Shown here: positions 33,772 to 43,431 of the stretch, piece by piece
How positions within the stretch are numbered: the first letter of the stretch is position 1
Layout: every line of letters begins with the position of its first letter
From: Candidatus Nitrospira nitrificans
GTDB lineage: Bacteria; Nitrospirota; Nitrospiria; Nitrospirales; Nitrospiraceae
Reading direction: 5' to 3'
NCBI RefSeq assembly: GCF_001458775.1
Contig: NZ_CZPZ01000036.1
Coordinates: forward strand, 1 to 64,000
Length of the DNA: 64,000 bases
Notes under the pieces: model-generated
Told to the model about the DNA's origin: nothing
Databases searched by the model: none
What the model saw: only the letters and a program-made list of their open reading frames with translations
Translations under genes and position numbers: made by a program

Positions 33772-34947
33772 ATGATGCAGTACCACGTTCAACAATCCGA
33801 TCAGCACTCCAAGGGCCGCATCGGTCTGCTCACGACCGGTCATGCAGAGGTTCGAACGCCGGCGTTCATGCCGGTCGGCTCGTTGGGCCCTGTCAAGGGG
33901 CTCGAACCGGAGGACCTGCAACGCCTCGGATTTGGACTCATCCTCAACAATGCATATCACCTGTACCTGCGTCCTGGTCACAAGATCGTGGCCGACATGG
34001 GGGGGCTTCATGCCTTCACCGGCTGGCCGGGAGCGATCCTCACCGACAGCGGGGGATTTCAGATTTTCAGTTTAGCCAAGTTGTGCGAGATCACCGACGA
34101 GGGCGTCACGTTTCAATCGCACATCGATGGGTCGACGCATTTCCTGACGCCGGAAAAGGCGATGGAAATCGAAGAGGCGTTGGGCGCCGATATCATCATG
34201 GCGCTCGATCAGTGTGTGGCCTTGCCTGCCGATCGAGAGACCATCCAGGATGGTGTGCGCCGAACGAAGCTGTGGGCTGAGCGCTGTCAGGCCAGCAGGC
34301 GACGAACGGACCAGGCCTTGTTCGGCATTGTTCAGGGTGGATTGGAACCGGACTTGCGCGTAGCCTCGGCAAGGGAGCTTGTGCGATTGGGGTTCGAGGG
34401 CTACGCCATCGGCGGGTTGTCGGTCGGAGAAGGTAAATCCGACATGTATGCGATGCTCGATGTGACGGTTCCTGAGTTGCCGGAAAACAAGCCCCGGTAT
34501 CTTATGGGGGTCGGACATCCGGAAGATCTGCTTGAAGGGGTGGCTCGGGGTGTCGATCTTTTCGATTGCGTCGTCCCCTCGCGCCATGGCAGAACAGGCT
34601 CTCTCTTTACCTCCGCCGGTCGGGTCGTCATCAAACAAGCACGGTATGCCGAGGACGAACGACCGATCGATCCTGATTGCGCGTGTCCGGTATGCCGGCG
34701 ATACTCACGGGCTTATTTGCACCACTTGTTTATGGTCAAGGAAATGCTGGGAGCGCGGCTCAACACGATTCATAACTTATGGTATTTCTCTGAATTGATG
34801 CGCCGAATACGAGAGGCGTTGACAGAGGGAACCTTTCCCGAATTTCGGGAAACATTTTATCGGAACTCCAACCGCCAGGCGGTGATGGCCGGTCTAGCGG
34901 CGTGTGAAGAACCGTGTGGAGATTTGCATGGGAACGGTCATATATAG
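33772..34947 (+). CDS. tgt: Queuine/preQ1 tRNA-guanine transglycosylase
   Basis: 391 residues. Exchanges guanine for the 7-deazaguanine preQ1 at position 34 of tRNAs. Visible motifs: ILTDSGGFQIFSLAKL (catalytic acid region), ALDQCV, GGLSVGEGK, LFDCVVPSRHGRTG (nucleophile Asp) and the zinc site CACPVCRRYSRAYLHHLF. Tandem ATG codons at 33772. First gene of tgt-yajC-secD-secF. Confidence 0.97.
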   Translation: MMQYHVQQSDQHSKGRIGLLTTGHAEVRTPAFMPVGSLGPVKGLEPEDLQRLGFGLILNNAYHLYLRPGHKIVADMGGLHAFTGWPGAILTDSGGFQIFSLAKLCEITDEGVTFQSHIDGSTHFLTPEKAMEIEEALGADIIMALDQCVALPADRETIQDGVRRTKLWAERCQASRRRTDQALFGIVQGGLEPDLRVASARELVRLGFEGYAIGGLSVGEGKSDMYAMLDVTVPELPENKPRYLMGVGHPEDLLEGVARGVDLFDCVVPSRHGRTGSLFTSAGRVVIKQARYAEDERPIDPDCACPVCRRYSRAYLHHLFMVKEMLGARLNTIHNLWYFSELMRRIREALTEGTFPEFRETFYRNSNRQAVMAGLAACEEPCGDLHGNGHI

Positions 34948-34956
34948 AAGAAGGGG

Positions 34957-35349
34957 ATGAGCTCGATGTTGATGGAATCGATTGCCTGGGCTGAGGGGAC
35001 GAGCGGCGGCGCATCCGCCAGTGGAGGGGCGAGCGGGATATTATCGTTGCTCCCCTTCCTCTTGATCTTTGTCATTTTTTATTTTCTTCTGATCCGGCCT
35101 CAACAGAAGAAGCAAAAGCAGCAGCAGGCCCTGTTGGATGCCTTGAAGAAGGGCGACAAAGTGATCACGACGTCAGGAATCTGGGGCACCATCACCAACA
35201 TCGGGAAAGAAACGGTGACGTTGCAGATCGCCGATAATACCAAGGTCAAAATGCAGCGCGAGAATGTTGCGCGCGTGCGCGGCGAAGAGGAAGATAAGGA
35301 CAAAGACAAGGATAAAGATAAGGATAAAGATAAGGACAAGGACGCATAG
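34957..35349 (+). CDS. yajC: Preprotein translocase subunit YajC with Lys-Asp repeat tail
   Basis: 130 residues. Single membrane span (GILSLLPFLLIFVIFYFLLIRPQQ region) then the YajC core (KKQKQQQALLDALKKGDKVITTSGIWGTI, VTLQIADNTKVKMQRENV). Part of the SecDF-YajC complex that helps protein export. The C-terminus is a run of about ten KD/DK dipeptides encoded by a hexanucleotide-like repeat (35293-35343). Otherwise ordinary. Confidence 0.95.
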   Translation: MSSMLMESIAWAEGTSGGASASGGASGILSLLPFLLIFVIFYFLLIRPQQKKQKQQQALLDALKKGDKVITTSGIWGTITNIGKETVTLQIADNTKVKMQRENVARVRGEEEDKDKDKDKDKDKDKDKDA

Positions 35350-35378
35350 TTCAAACGGGATAAGGGGTCACGGACGAC

Positions 35379-37016
35379 ATGAAAAAGGTAAGTGGGCGGC
35401 TCTGGTTATTAACCCTGGTCATCTTGGTATCGGTGGTGGCCTTTCTCCCGTCCTATCAGCCGGTGTATCAAGCCTTGCCTGGCTGGGTGAAGGGAGTTCT
35501 CCCCAACAAGGGAATTACGTTGGGGCTGGATTTGCAGGGCGGCATCCATATGGTCCTGGAGGTGGACGAGGACCGTGCCGTGGAGATCGCGGTCGATCGT
35601 TCCGTCACCGCGCTGCAGGATCTCTTGACCGAGAAGAAGCTCGCGGTCGACTCGGTCAAGCGAACCGGGCATGATCAGATCGCGGTCCAGCTGCAGAATG
35701 CCGAGACGAAGGCCTCCGCCCAGAAACTGATCGATAATTTTCCGATTTTCGTCGAGAAGGAATCGGCGGGGTCGGCGAACGGCATGGTGTGGGAGCTTCG
35801 TGAGCCGGAAACCAAGCGCATCAAGGATTCCGCCATCAACCAGGCGTTGGAAACCATCCGGAACCGCATCGATCAGTTCGGCGTCGCGGAGCCGATCGTT
35901 CAGCGCCAAGGGTTGAAGCAAATCGTCGTGCAGCTGCCTGGTGTCAAGGATCCGAAACGCGCCAAGGATCTGATCAAGGAGACGGCGCTGCTCGAATTCA
36001 AAATGTTGGACGAAGACATCCACCTTGACCTGCCTGCGCGCGTGACGAAAGACAAAGAAGCCGAGGTGGTCCAGCAGTTTGCCGGAAAACTCCCGGAGAG
36101 CGACCAGATTTTATTCGAGCGAATGGTCGACAAGGACACGGGTGTCGAGTTTCGCATGCCCTATGTCGTCAAGAAGCGGGTCATGTTGACCGGTGATGTG
36201 CTGAGTGATGCCCGTGTCGCCATCGGTCAATTCAACGATTCGTATGTGTCCATCACGTTCGACTCCAAGGGAGGGCAGGAATTCGAGCGGATTACGGGGG
36301 AGAACGTCAAGAAACGCATGGCCGTGGTCCTCGATAACACCATCTACTCGGCGCCGGTCATTCAGGAACGTATTTCAGGGGGGCGCGCGCAGATTACGGG
36401 GACGTTCACCACGCAGGAAGCCAATGATTTGGCGATTGTTCTACGGGCCGGCGCGCTCCCGGCGCCGTTGAAGATCGTGCAGGATCTGACGGTCGGCCCG
36501 TCTCTCGGTCAAGATTCTATTGATAAGGGGATCAGGGCGACGCTCATCGCCGGGGCGATGGTGGTGATCTTCATGATCGTCTATTACCGTCTGTCCGGAC
36601 TGATCGCGGATTTTGCCTTAGTGCTGAATTTGGTGTGTCTGATGGGCGCGCTGTCCGCCGTGACCGCCACGTTGACCCTGCCGGGAATCGCCGGCATTGT
36701 GCTGACGATCGGAATGGGCGTCGACTCGAATGTCTTGATCTTTGAGCGGATTCGCGAAGAGCTGCGTGGCGGAAAGGCGCCACGATCCGCCATCGATGCG
36801 GGTTACGACAAAGCGCTGTTGACGATTATCGATTCGCACGTGACGACGCTGATCACCGGAGTCGCCCTGTTTCTCTTTGGGACCGGGCCTATCAAGGGCT
36901 TTGCCGTGACGCTGTGCCTGGGGATCGCCATCAACCTCTTCACGGCATTGGTCGGGACAAAAGTCATTTTTGATCTGTTGTATCATCGACGAAAAGTCGA
37001 GGCGTTGAGCATCTGA
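35379..37016 (+). CDS. secD: Protein translocase subunit SecD
   Basis: 545 residues; membrane component that uses the proton motive force to help complete protein export. First span at the N-terminus (LWLLTLVILVSVVAFLPS), LGLDLQGGIHMVLEVDED, large periplasmic domain, then five spans at the C-terminus with GATLIAGAMVVIFMIVYYRLSG and GMGVDSNVLIFERIREELRGGK, all standard for SecD. Lies between yajC and secF. Confidence 0.97.
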   Translation: MKKVSGRLWLLTLVILVSVVAFLPSYQPVYQALPGWVKGVLPNKGITLGLDLQGGIHMVLEVDEDRAVEIAVDRSVTALQDLLTEKKLAVDSVKRTGHDQIAVQLQNAETKASAQKLIDNFPIFVEKESAGSANGMVWELREPETKRIKDSAINQALETIRNRIDQFGVAEPIVQRQGLKQIVVQLPGVKDPKRAKDLIKETALLEFKMLDEDIHLDLPARVTKDKEAEVVQQFAGKLPESDQILFERMVDKDTGVEFRMPYVVKKRVMLTGDVLSDARVAIGQFNDSYVSITFDSKGGQEFERITGENVKKRMAVVLDNTIYSAPVIQERISGGRAQITGTFTTQEANDLAIVLRAGALPAPLKIVQDLTVGPSLGQDSIDKGIRATLIAGAMVVIFMIVYYRLSGLIADFALVLNLVCLMGALSAVTATLTLPGIAGIVLTIGMGVDSNVLIFERIREELRGGKAPRSAIDAGYDKALLTIIDSHVTTLITGVALFLFGTGPIKGFAVTLCLGIAINLFTALVGTKVIFDLLYHRRKVEALSI

Positions 37017-37078
37017 CCATGAAGCCATCAGCGATGACTCTTCAGGAAGAGGCTCAGGGTTATCACAAGGGAGTGCGC

Positions 37079-37996
37079 ATGTTAGAGATTCTTGGGAAGA
37101 CCAACATTGACTTCATGGGCAAGCGCACGTTCGCGTTTCTCTTTTCCGGCGTGATGGTTTTGCTCGGGCTCATCGCCCTGGTCCAGATTGCGCGCGGCGC
37201 CGCCAATCTCGGCATCGACTTTGCCGGGGGAACGGCCGTCCAGCTCAAGTTCGAGCAGCCGGTCCGGATTGATGAGGCCCGCAAGGCGTTGGAGGCCAAC
37301 GGCATGAGCAATGTGGAGCTGCAGGAGTTCGGACAAGATAACAAGCTCCTCATTCGGGTGAAGGCGTCCACGACGATCGAAGAGAAGGTCGCGGAACGTG
37401 TGGTGGGAATCTTCGCCAAAGATTTTCCCGCCAACAAGTTCGTCATCGACTCCACCACCGAGATCGGGCCGACTATCGGGAAGAAGCTTCAAGAAGATGC
37501 GCTCGTCGCGATCGTCGTCTCATTTGTGGGCATTATCTTGTACATTGCGGCCCGATTTGAGCTTCGGTTCGGCGTAGCCGCCGCATTGGCGACATTTCAC
37601 GACGTCTTGGCCGTGGTCGGGGCCTTCTATATCCTCGACAAGGAAATTACCCTGCTGATCGTCACCGCGCTCTTGACGTTGGCCGGCTATTCCTTGACCG
37701 ACACGGTGGTGGTGTTCGATCGGATCAGAGAGAATCTCAAGTCGCGCCGTCGGGAAAGCGAAGAAGGGACGATCAACACCGCCGTCAATCAGGTGTTGAG
37801 CCGCACGATCGTCACCAGTTTGACGGTCGTCATTGTCCTCATTCCCCTGGCCGCGGCCGGTGGAGAAGTTCTGCACGATTTCTCACTGGCCCTGCTCTGG
37901 GGCGTGATTTTCGGCACCTATTCCTCGATCTTCGTGGCCAGCCCACTACTGCTCTTGTGGCCGGGAGCGTCGGGTCGCCTCTTGAAACGCAGCTGA
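37079..37996 (+). CDS. secF: Protein translocase subunit SecF
   Basis: 305 residues from ATG 37079 (site cAAGGGAG); an ATG at 37019 is in frame but has a poorer context and would add 20 residues. Six spans with NLGIDFAGGTAVQLKFE, GPTIGKKLQEDALVAI, and YSLTDTVVVFDRIRENL motifs of SecF. Partner of SecD. Confidence 0.97.
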   Translation: MLEILGKTNIDFMGKRTFAFLFSGVMVLLGLIALVQIARGAANLGIDFAGGTAVQLKFEQPVRIDEARKALEANGMSNVELQEFGQDNKLLIRVKASTTIEEKVAERVVGIFAKDFPANKFVIDSTTEIGPTIGKKLQEDALVAIVVSFVGIILYIAARFELRFGVAAALATFHDVLAVVGAFYILDKEITLLIVTALLTLAGYSLTDTVVVFDRIRENLKSRRRESEEGTINTAVNQVLSRTIVTSLTVVIVLIPLAAAGGEVLHDFSLALLWGVIFGTYSSIFVASPLLLLWPGASGRLLKRS

Positions 37997-37999
37997 GCG

Positions 38000-38199
38000 A
38001 ATGATGGGATAGAACGGCGTCGCTCGTGAAGCGCGACGGCCAACTGTTTCGAGTTTCATGTTTGAGGTTTCAAGTTTTGGTTTCCGTACGACTGGAAACT
38101 TGGAACTCATGATCGAAAAGACGAGATACGCTCGCCTCGCAGACTTGTCGACGCGGGCTTCACCCTTCACAGGATCCGCATTCTTGGCAGAGCATCCTT
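38000..38199 (+). repeat. Intergenic repeats between secF and kinase gene
   Basis: A 200-base gap. 38045-38110 holds repeats of GTTTCAAGTTT/GTTTC with a downstream inverse (GGAAACTTGGAACTCATG) that can form an imperfect hairpin. 38128-38159 is copy 2 (inverted) of the 32-bp repeat at 17367-17398. No gene is supported here. Confidence 0.5.
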
Positions 38200-41100
38200 A
38201 TGGCACTCTGGAGCCGGTCTTCTAGTCTCCAGCAGAAGATCATCGCAGCGATTGTGATGGTCGGTCTCCTGCCGCTGACCCTTCTGCTCGCCCTCATCTA
38301 TATCGAAGAGCGACGCGCCTTGCGGGAGTCGACGGGGGCGAATTTCAAGGAAGTGGCTGTCGAAGCCGCCCGTCGGATCGAAATGCAGGTCACTCGAGGC
38401 ATAAACGAAGCCCAACAACTTGCGACCGCCCCCTTCCTGCGCACTGCCGTCTCGGAAGCCAACCGAACGTACGAGGGCAAAGACGCTCAGCGCATTTCGG
38501 AAATCATCAAGGATTGGCAACAACGGTGGAGGCAGCGCGACAAGCGAAGCGAATTTCCCCTCTTCGTCAACCGGATCGTGACCAACTACTTGATTCGATG
38601 GCATGAGATTCGAAAGTCGGACTATGTCGGCATTTTAGTCACCGACGCACAGGGAGCCCTGGTCGTCAGTTCGATTCCCCAAGTGGAGTATTCCTATGCC
38701 AAGACCGCTTGGTGGCAGGCTGTGGTACAAGGCGGCAGTCACCAGCCTTACGTGAGCGAAATTGCCTTCGATCCGGCATTCGGAACCCACGTCGTCGTCG
38801 TGGCCGCGCCGATCCTGGACGATCAACGTCGGACCGTGATCGGAACCGTGACGATTCTGCTTCGGCGTGACACGTTATTTCAGTCCATCGCCGAGGGTTC
38901 GTTCGGCATGACGGGCCATGCCATGCTGTTCGCCTCGGACGGGACCGTCGTGATTTGCCCTGTCCTTGCGCCCGAAGCCCACTCGATCGATGCCGAATTG
39001 GTCGGCACGCTGGGGGCGTTGAAACCAGGATGGGCGGAGGCCGCCGACGATTCGCACGGAAATAAGGGCGCGCTGATCGGATTTGCGCCGGTGCGGTTTG
39101 CCGATCAGCTCGCGGCGGGCAGTATCGGCGGGAAACGCTGGATTACGGTGGCGCGCCAAGATCCATCGGAAATCTTTGCCCCGCTGGGTGAGTTGATGGC
39201 CAAAGTCTTGTTATTCGGCATGATCGTGCTGGTCGTGCTTTCAGGAATCGGCATGATCGTAGCCCGCCGAATCGCCCGGCCGATTCAGGTATTGCATGAC
39301 GGCGTGCAACAGATCGGGAGTGGGCGATTGGAGCAGCGGTTGGAGATCGCGACGGGGGACGAAATCGAAGGGCTGGCTCAGGCCTTCAATCAGATGGCGA
39401 GCAATCTGCAACGTTCATTCGGGCAGATTGAACAGCGAATGGCGGATGTGCGGCGGGTGGAGGAGAAATATCGGGATCTGATCGAACATGCTCCGGAAAT
39501 GATCTGTCAACTCGATCGGGGAGGTCGGCTTGTTCACGTCAATAAGACCGGCCTCGACAAACTGGGGTATACCCCCGACGAGATGTTGGGCATGAAACTC
39601 TGGGATTGTGTCCATGGCGGGCAGGAATCGCACGTATTGCACTTTCTGGAACGGCTCGTGTCGCACGGGCAAAGCTCGATGGAAACCGTGCTGGTGGCCA
39701 AAGACGGCCGGTTGATGGATGTGGAGGTTCATGGGACGGCCCTGTTCGATCAAGAGCGAGGCGGACTGATTCACTCGCGCGCCTTCGTCCGAGATGTGAC
39801 GGCACAGCGTCGGTTGGAGCAGGAGATTCAGCGGTACACCGTTGGATTGGAGCAGGTGGTGTCGGAGCGGACGCAGCAGCTGACGATATCGCAAGCCCGC
39901 TACAAGGCGTTGTTCGATTTCGTGGCTGACTCTGTGTTCATGGTGAGCGCGACGGGGTTCGTCGTGGCCGTCAATGAACGGGAACAACAAGTACTGGGCT
40001 ATGCCGAATCGGAGATCGTGGGGAAGAACGTTCTCGATATCGTGCCGGACGCCCACCACCGAGCCTTCACCGGCTGGTTGCGTGATGTCAGCACGGAACA
40101 ACGGCAGGTCGCCACTCAGGAAATGACCGTGTACCATGCCGATCGCCATGAGATCCCGGTGGAAATGGACTTGATTCGAGTGAGCGGGACCGAGCAATTG
40201 CTGGTCATGGTGCAGCTTCGTGATATTACCGATCGGAAAAAGCTCGAGCGCCAACTGCACTCATACCGAGAAGATCTCGAGTTGAAAGTCAAAGAGCGCA
40301 CGAGAGAAATCGAAGAGACCAAGCAGTACTTGGAAAATTTGCTCGAGAATGCCAACGACGTCATTTATACGCTCGATCTGGATCAGCAGTTCACCTATGT
40401 CAACAGCAAGATCAATGCCTGGGGATATCGCAAAGATGATTTGATCGGCCGGCCCTACCTCTCGCTTCTGTCACGGCGCCATCGGGGACGGCGACTCAAG
40501 AACACGTTGGATATCGGCGCGAAGCAGGTGTACGAGGTTGAAGTCGTGACTCGGTCGGGTGAAGTGCGCGCCGTCATGGTCAGTGTTTCTCCCCTTCAAG
40601 GGGCCGACGGGGAGATCCTTGGGGTGCTCGGCATCGCGCGCGATATGACGGAGACCAAGAAGCTGGAGCGCCAGATTCGTCATGCGGAAAAACTGGCCTC
40701 CATCGGTCAACTGGCGGCGGGCGTGGCGCATGAAATCAACAATCCTCTCGGAGGGATTCTCAATTGTCTCTACAACCTTCGAAAGGGGACCCCCTCGCCG
40801 GCGCGTCAAGAGGAATATTGGGCCTCGATGGAACATGGCGTCCGACGTGTTCAGAAGATCGTTCGGCAATTGCTCGATTTTTCACAGCAGCACGAACCGG
40901 CATTCAGTCCGGCCGATATCAATCGCATCGTCGACCAGGTGTTGGGGCTGACCACCCATCTCTTTATGCCCAATCGGATTCGTTTGGAAACATTCCCGAC
41001 CTATGACGTGCCTCCTGTGATGGTCGATCGGCATATGATCGAACAAGTCTTGATGAATTTGATCTTGAACGCCGTGCAGGCCATGAAAAACGGCGGCGTG

Positions 41101-41379
41101 CTGACGATCAGGACTTCCGTGGCGGAGGGTATCTGCCGGGTCGACGTGACGGATACGGGGTCCGGCATCCCCGCATCAGTCCTCCCACGGGTCTTTGATC
41201 CCTTCTTCACGACCAAAGGGGAAGGGGAGGGAACGGGACTGGGTCTCTCGGTCAACCTGGGCATCGTGGAACGTCATGGCGGAAAAATTTTGGTCGAGAG
41301 TGAAGTCGGAAAAGGAACGACGTTCACCCTGTGCCTGCCCGTCTCACGAGAACGTTCTTTTGCGGAGAAGGAAGCATGA
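38200..41379 (+). CDS. Cache/HAMP/triple-PAS sensor histidine kinase
   Basis: 1059 residues. Span 1 ~residues 14-33, periplasmic Cache-like sensor ~35-325, span 2 ~330-352, HAMP ~355-408, PAS domains at ~425-540, 565-680 and 708-815, HisKA with phosphoacceptor H844 in AAGVAHEINNPLGG, and HATPase with NLILNAVQAM, DTGSGIP and EGTGLGLSVNLGIV. Detects an unknown periplasmic ligand and signals to the NtrC-type regulator whose start codon overlaps the kinase stop (ATGA). Hydrophobic periplasmic sensing plus three PAS domains implies integration of several cues. The chosen ATG has little alternative nearby. Confidence 0.93.
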   Translation: MALWSRSSSLQQKIIAAIVMVGLLPLTLLLALIYIEERRALRESTGANFKEVAVEAARRIEMQVTRGINEAQQLATAPFLRTAVSEANRTYEGKDAQRISEIIKDWQQRWRQRDKRSEFPLFVNRIVTNYLIRWHEIRKSDYVGILVTDAQGALVVSSIPQVEYSYAKTAWWQAVVQGGSHQPYVSEIAFDPAFGTHVVVVAAPILDDQRRTVIGTVTILLRRDTLFQSIAEGSFGMTGHAMLFASDGTVVICPVLAPEAHSIDAELVGTLGALKPGWAEAADDSHGNKGALIGFAPVRFADQLAAGSIGGKRWITVARQDPSEIFAPLGELMAKVLLFGMIVLVVLSGIGMIVARRIARPIQVLHDGVQQIGSGRLEQRLEIATGDEIEGLAQAFNQMASNLQRSFGQIEQRMADVRRVEEKYRDLIEHAPEMICQLDRGGRLVHVNKTGLDKLGYTPDEMLGMKLWDCVHGGQESHVLHFLERLVSHGQSSMETVLVAKDGRLMDVEVHGTALFDQERGGLIHSRAFVRDVTAQRRLEQEIQRYTVGLEQVVSERTQQLTISQARYKALFDFVADSVFMVSATGFVVAVNEREQQVLGYAESEIVGKNVLDIVPDAHHRAFTGWLRDVSTEQRQVATQEMTVYHADRHEIPVEMDLIRVSGTEQLLVMVQLRDITDRKKLERQLHSYREDLELKVKERTREIEETKQYLENLLENANDVIYTLDLDQQFTYVNSKINAWGYRKDDLIGRPYLSLLSRRHRGRRLKNTLDIGAKQVYEVEVVTRSGEVRAVMVSVSPLQGADGEILGVLGIARDMTETKKLERQIRHAEKLASIGQLAAGVAHEINNPLGGILNCLYNLRKGTPSPARQEEYWASMEHGVRRVQKIVRQLLDFSQQHEPAFSPADINRIVDQVLGLTTHLFMPNRIRLETFPTYDVPPVMVDRHMIEQVLMNLILNAVQAMKNGGVLTIRTSVAEGICRVDVTDTGSGIPASVLPRVFDPFFTTKGEGEGTGLGLSVNLGIVERHGGKILVESEVGKGTTFTLCLPVSRERSFAEKEA

Positions 41380-42821
41380 AAGGGTTGACGGTTCTGTTGG
41401 TGGACGATGAGCCCTTGATGCGTCTTTCCATGATGGATGCATTGGAGGCCGTCGGTTGCGAGGTGCAGGCGGCGGCGACCGGCACGGAAGGGATCGAAGC
41501 GATTCGAGCGAAGACCTATGATGTGGTGATCACCGACCTTCGGTTGCCGGGTATCGATGGACTGACCGTGCTTCAGGCGGCCAAAAGCAAGGAGTCCCAG
41601 ACCGAGGTGCTGATGATTACGGCACATGGATCGGTCGAAACGGCTGTTGAAGCCATGAAACTGGGGGCGTTCGATTATATTACGAAGCCATTCCAGATGG
41701 ATGAGTTGCTGCTGATCATCGAGCGAGTCAGCGGCATGATCGCGCTCCGGCGGGAGAATCAGGATCTCAAACACCAGCTCGAAGATAAGTTCTGCTTCAA
41801 CGGCATTTTGGGGGCGAACAGTCAGATGCGCGCCGTGCTGGACAAGATCAAGCTCGTGGCTGAGACCGATTCCACCGTTCTGATCGTCGGAGAGAGCGGA
41901 ACAGGCAAGGAACTTGTCGCCAACGCGCTGCATCAGAATAGCCCGCGGAAAGGATATCCGTTGATCAAAGTCAGTTGCGCCGCGTTGCCGGAGCTGCTGC
42001 TGGAAGCGGAACTCTTCGGCCACGAGAAAGGCGCGTTTACGGGTGCCTTGCGCCAGCGCCTGGGGCGATTCGAAATGGCGCATCGAGGGACGTTGTTCCT
42101 CGATGAAATCGGCGAAATTTCGCCCGTCGTGCAGGTGAAACTCTTGCGCGTCCTGCAGGAGCGTACCTTCGAGCGGGTCGGGAGCAATGAGCCGATCGAA
42201 ACGGATGTTCGACTCGTCTGCGCCACACAGAAAGACTTGCGCAAAGAGGTGGCGCAGGGCCGGTTCCGCGAAGACCTCTTCTACCGGCTCAACGTCGTCC
42301 CGATCGTTGTTCCGCCGCTTCGACAACGCCAAGAAGACATCATGGTCATCGCCGAACATGTGCTGGACCGATGTGCGTGTAAACTGAACAAACAGCTGAG
42401 GGGATTTTCTCAACACGCGCGTGAATTGTTGCTCCGCTATTCGTATCCGGGGAACGTGCGGGAGTTGGAAAACATGGTCGAGCGGGCGGTGGCGCTCGGG
42501 CGGGATCGGGACGCGGTCCAACCGGCCGATCTGTGCGGATTTCAATCCTGCCCCTATCTGGGGGGCGTTCCACAGGAATCCTGCGGTTTCTGCAGTGAAG
42601 GTTTGACCGGAGGGAAAAAGAAGAAAGATACGACCCTGACCTCGCTGGCTGCTGCGCGGGAAGGCTTTGAGAAAGACTATATCGTCTCCGTGTTGGAGCG
42701 TGTCGAGGGAAGTCGCACGACCGCATCGAAGATCTTGGGATTGTCCCGAAAGGCTCTTTGGGAAAAGTGCAAACGCTACGGTATTCCGTCCGCGCAGAGC
42801 AACAGCGACGATGAAGGCTGA
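41376..42821 (+). CDS. Sigma-54-dependent NtrC-family response regulator with Cys4 linker
   Basis: 481 residues: receiver domain with phosphoacceptor D54 (VVITDLRLPG), AAA+ domain with Walker A GESGTGKE near 172 and the sigma-54 contact loop GAFTGA, and a Fis-type helix-turn-helix at the end (TTASKILGLSRKALWEKCKRYG). Between AAA+ and HTH are four cysteines, C387, C392, C403 and C406, spaced x4, x10, x2; this is not part of the usual linker and could bind a metal or cluster. ATG overlaps the kinase stop. Targets unknown. Confidence 0.93.
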   Translation: MKGLTVLLVDDEPLMRLSMMDALEAVGCEVQAAATGTEGIEAIRAKTYDVVITDLRLPGIDGLTVLQAAKSKESQTEVLMITAHGSVETAVEAMKLGAFDYITKPFQMDELLLIIERVSGMIALRRENQDLKHQLEDKFCFNGILGANSQMRAVLDKIKLVAETDSTVLIVGESGTGKELVANALHQNSPRKGYPLIKVSCAALPELLLEAELFGHEKGAFTGALRQRLGRFEMAHRGTLFLDEIGEISPVVQVKLLRVLQERTFERVGSNEPIETDVRLVCATQKDLRKEVAQGRFREDLFYRLNVVPIVVPPLRQRQEDIMVIAEHVLDRCACKLNKQLRGFSQHARELLLRYSYPGNVRELENMVERAVALGRDRDAVQPADLCGFQSCPYLGGVPQESCGFCSEGLTGGKKKKDTTLTSLAAAREGFEKDYIVSVLERVEGSRTTASKILGLSRKALWEKCKRYGIPSAQSNSDDEG

Positions 42822-42926
42822 TGCGTCGTTCTCTACCAGTCAGAGTCCGAGTCATTGTAAGATCCGGAGGGGACGCATCGTCGGAGGATGTGTTACGGGT
42901 AACTTACGAGGGAAGGAATCTAGACC

Positions 42927-43334
42927 ATGAATCTTGGGTGCCGGGCCATCACTATCTTGTTGGGCCTGTTGTTATTCGCGGGAATGGCGTGTGCCGCAGA
43001 GCCGGCTGAAGTGGAAAAGTTCGTCAATGCCCGAATCGAGATCGGGGAGATGATGACGAACTACTTCAAAGGTGGTGCGGGCTATGGTGAAGGACAGCGC
43101 CCCTCACAAGAACACATGCAAAAAATGGGTGCGGATATCAATGCCAAGCTCACGGCGCTCCTGGCGAAACACGATCTGACCCTCGACGAATATCGCGCAC
43201 GCAGCTCTGACGTGTTTGCGGATGACGCGGCGGTCAAGCGCTATCTCGGCGAGCATCCGGACCTCAAGCAACGGTACGAGGCTCTCCCGCTCGATCGGAT
43301 GGGGCGTGGTGGGAGCACGGGGCGGGGGTATTAG
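42927..43334 (+). CDS. Small exported protein, function unknown
   Basis: 135 residues with a clear signal peptide (MNLGCRAITILLGLLLFAGMACA, cleavage after AA). The mature part is helical and charged (VEKFVNARIEIGEMMTNYFKGG; LLAKHDLTLDEYRARSSDVFAD; YLGEHPDLKQRYEALPLDRM) and ends in a Gly-rich tail. No family recognised. It follows the two-component pair by about 105 bases and may be under its control. Confidence 0.75.
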   Translation: MNLGCRAITILLGLLLFAGMACAAEPAEVEKFVNARIEIGEMMTNYFKGGAGYGEGQRPSQEHMQKMGADINAKLTALLAKHDLTLDEYRARSSDVFADDAAVKRYLGEHPDLKQRYEALPLDRMGRGGSTGRGY

Positions 43335-43431
43335 ATCCCCGGTTAGAGATTGCGGAAACTCGCTTGATACCGACAGCATCGCTGACAGTGGCAAGACCAG
43401 AATAACTTCAGTTTCCTGAAGAAGACCCCAT

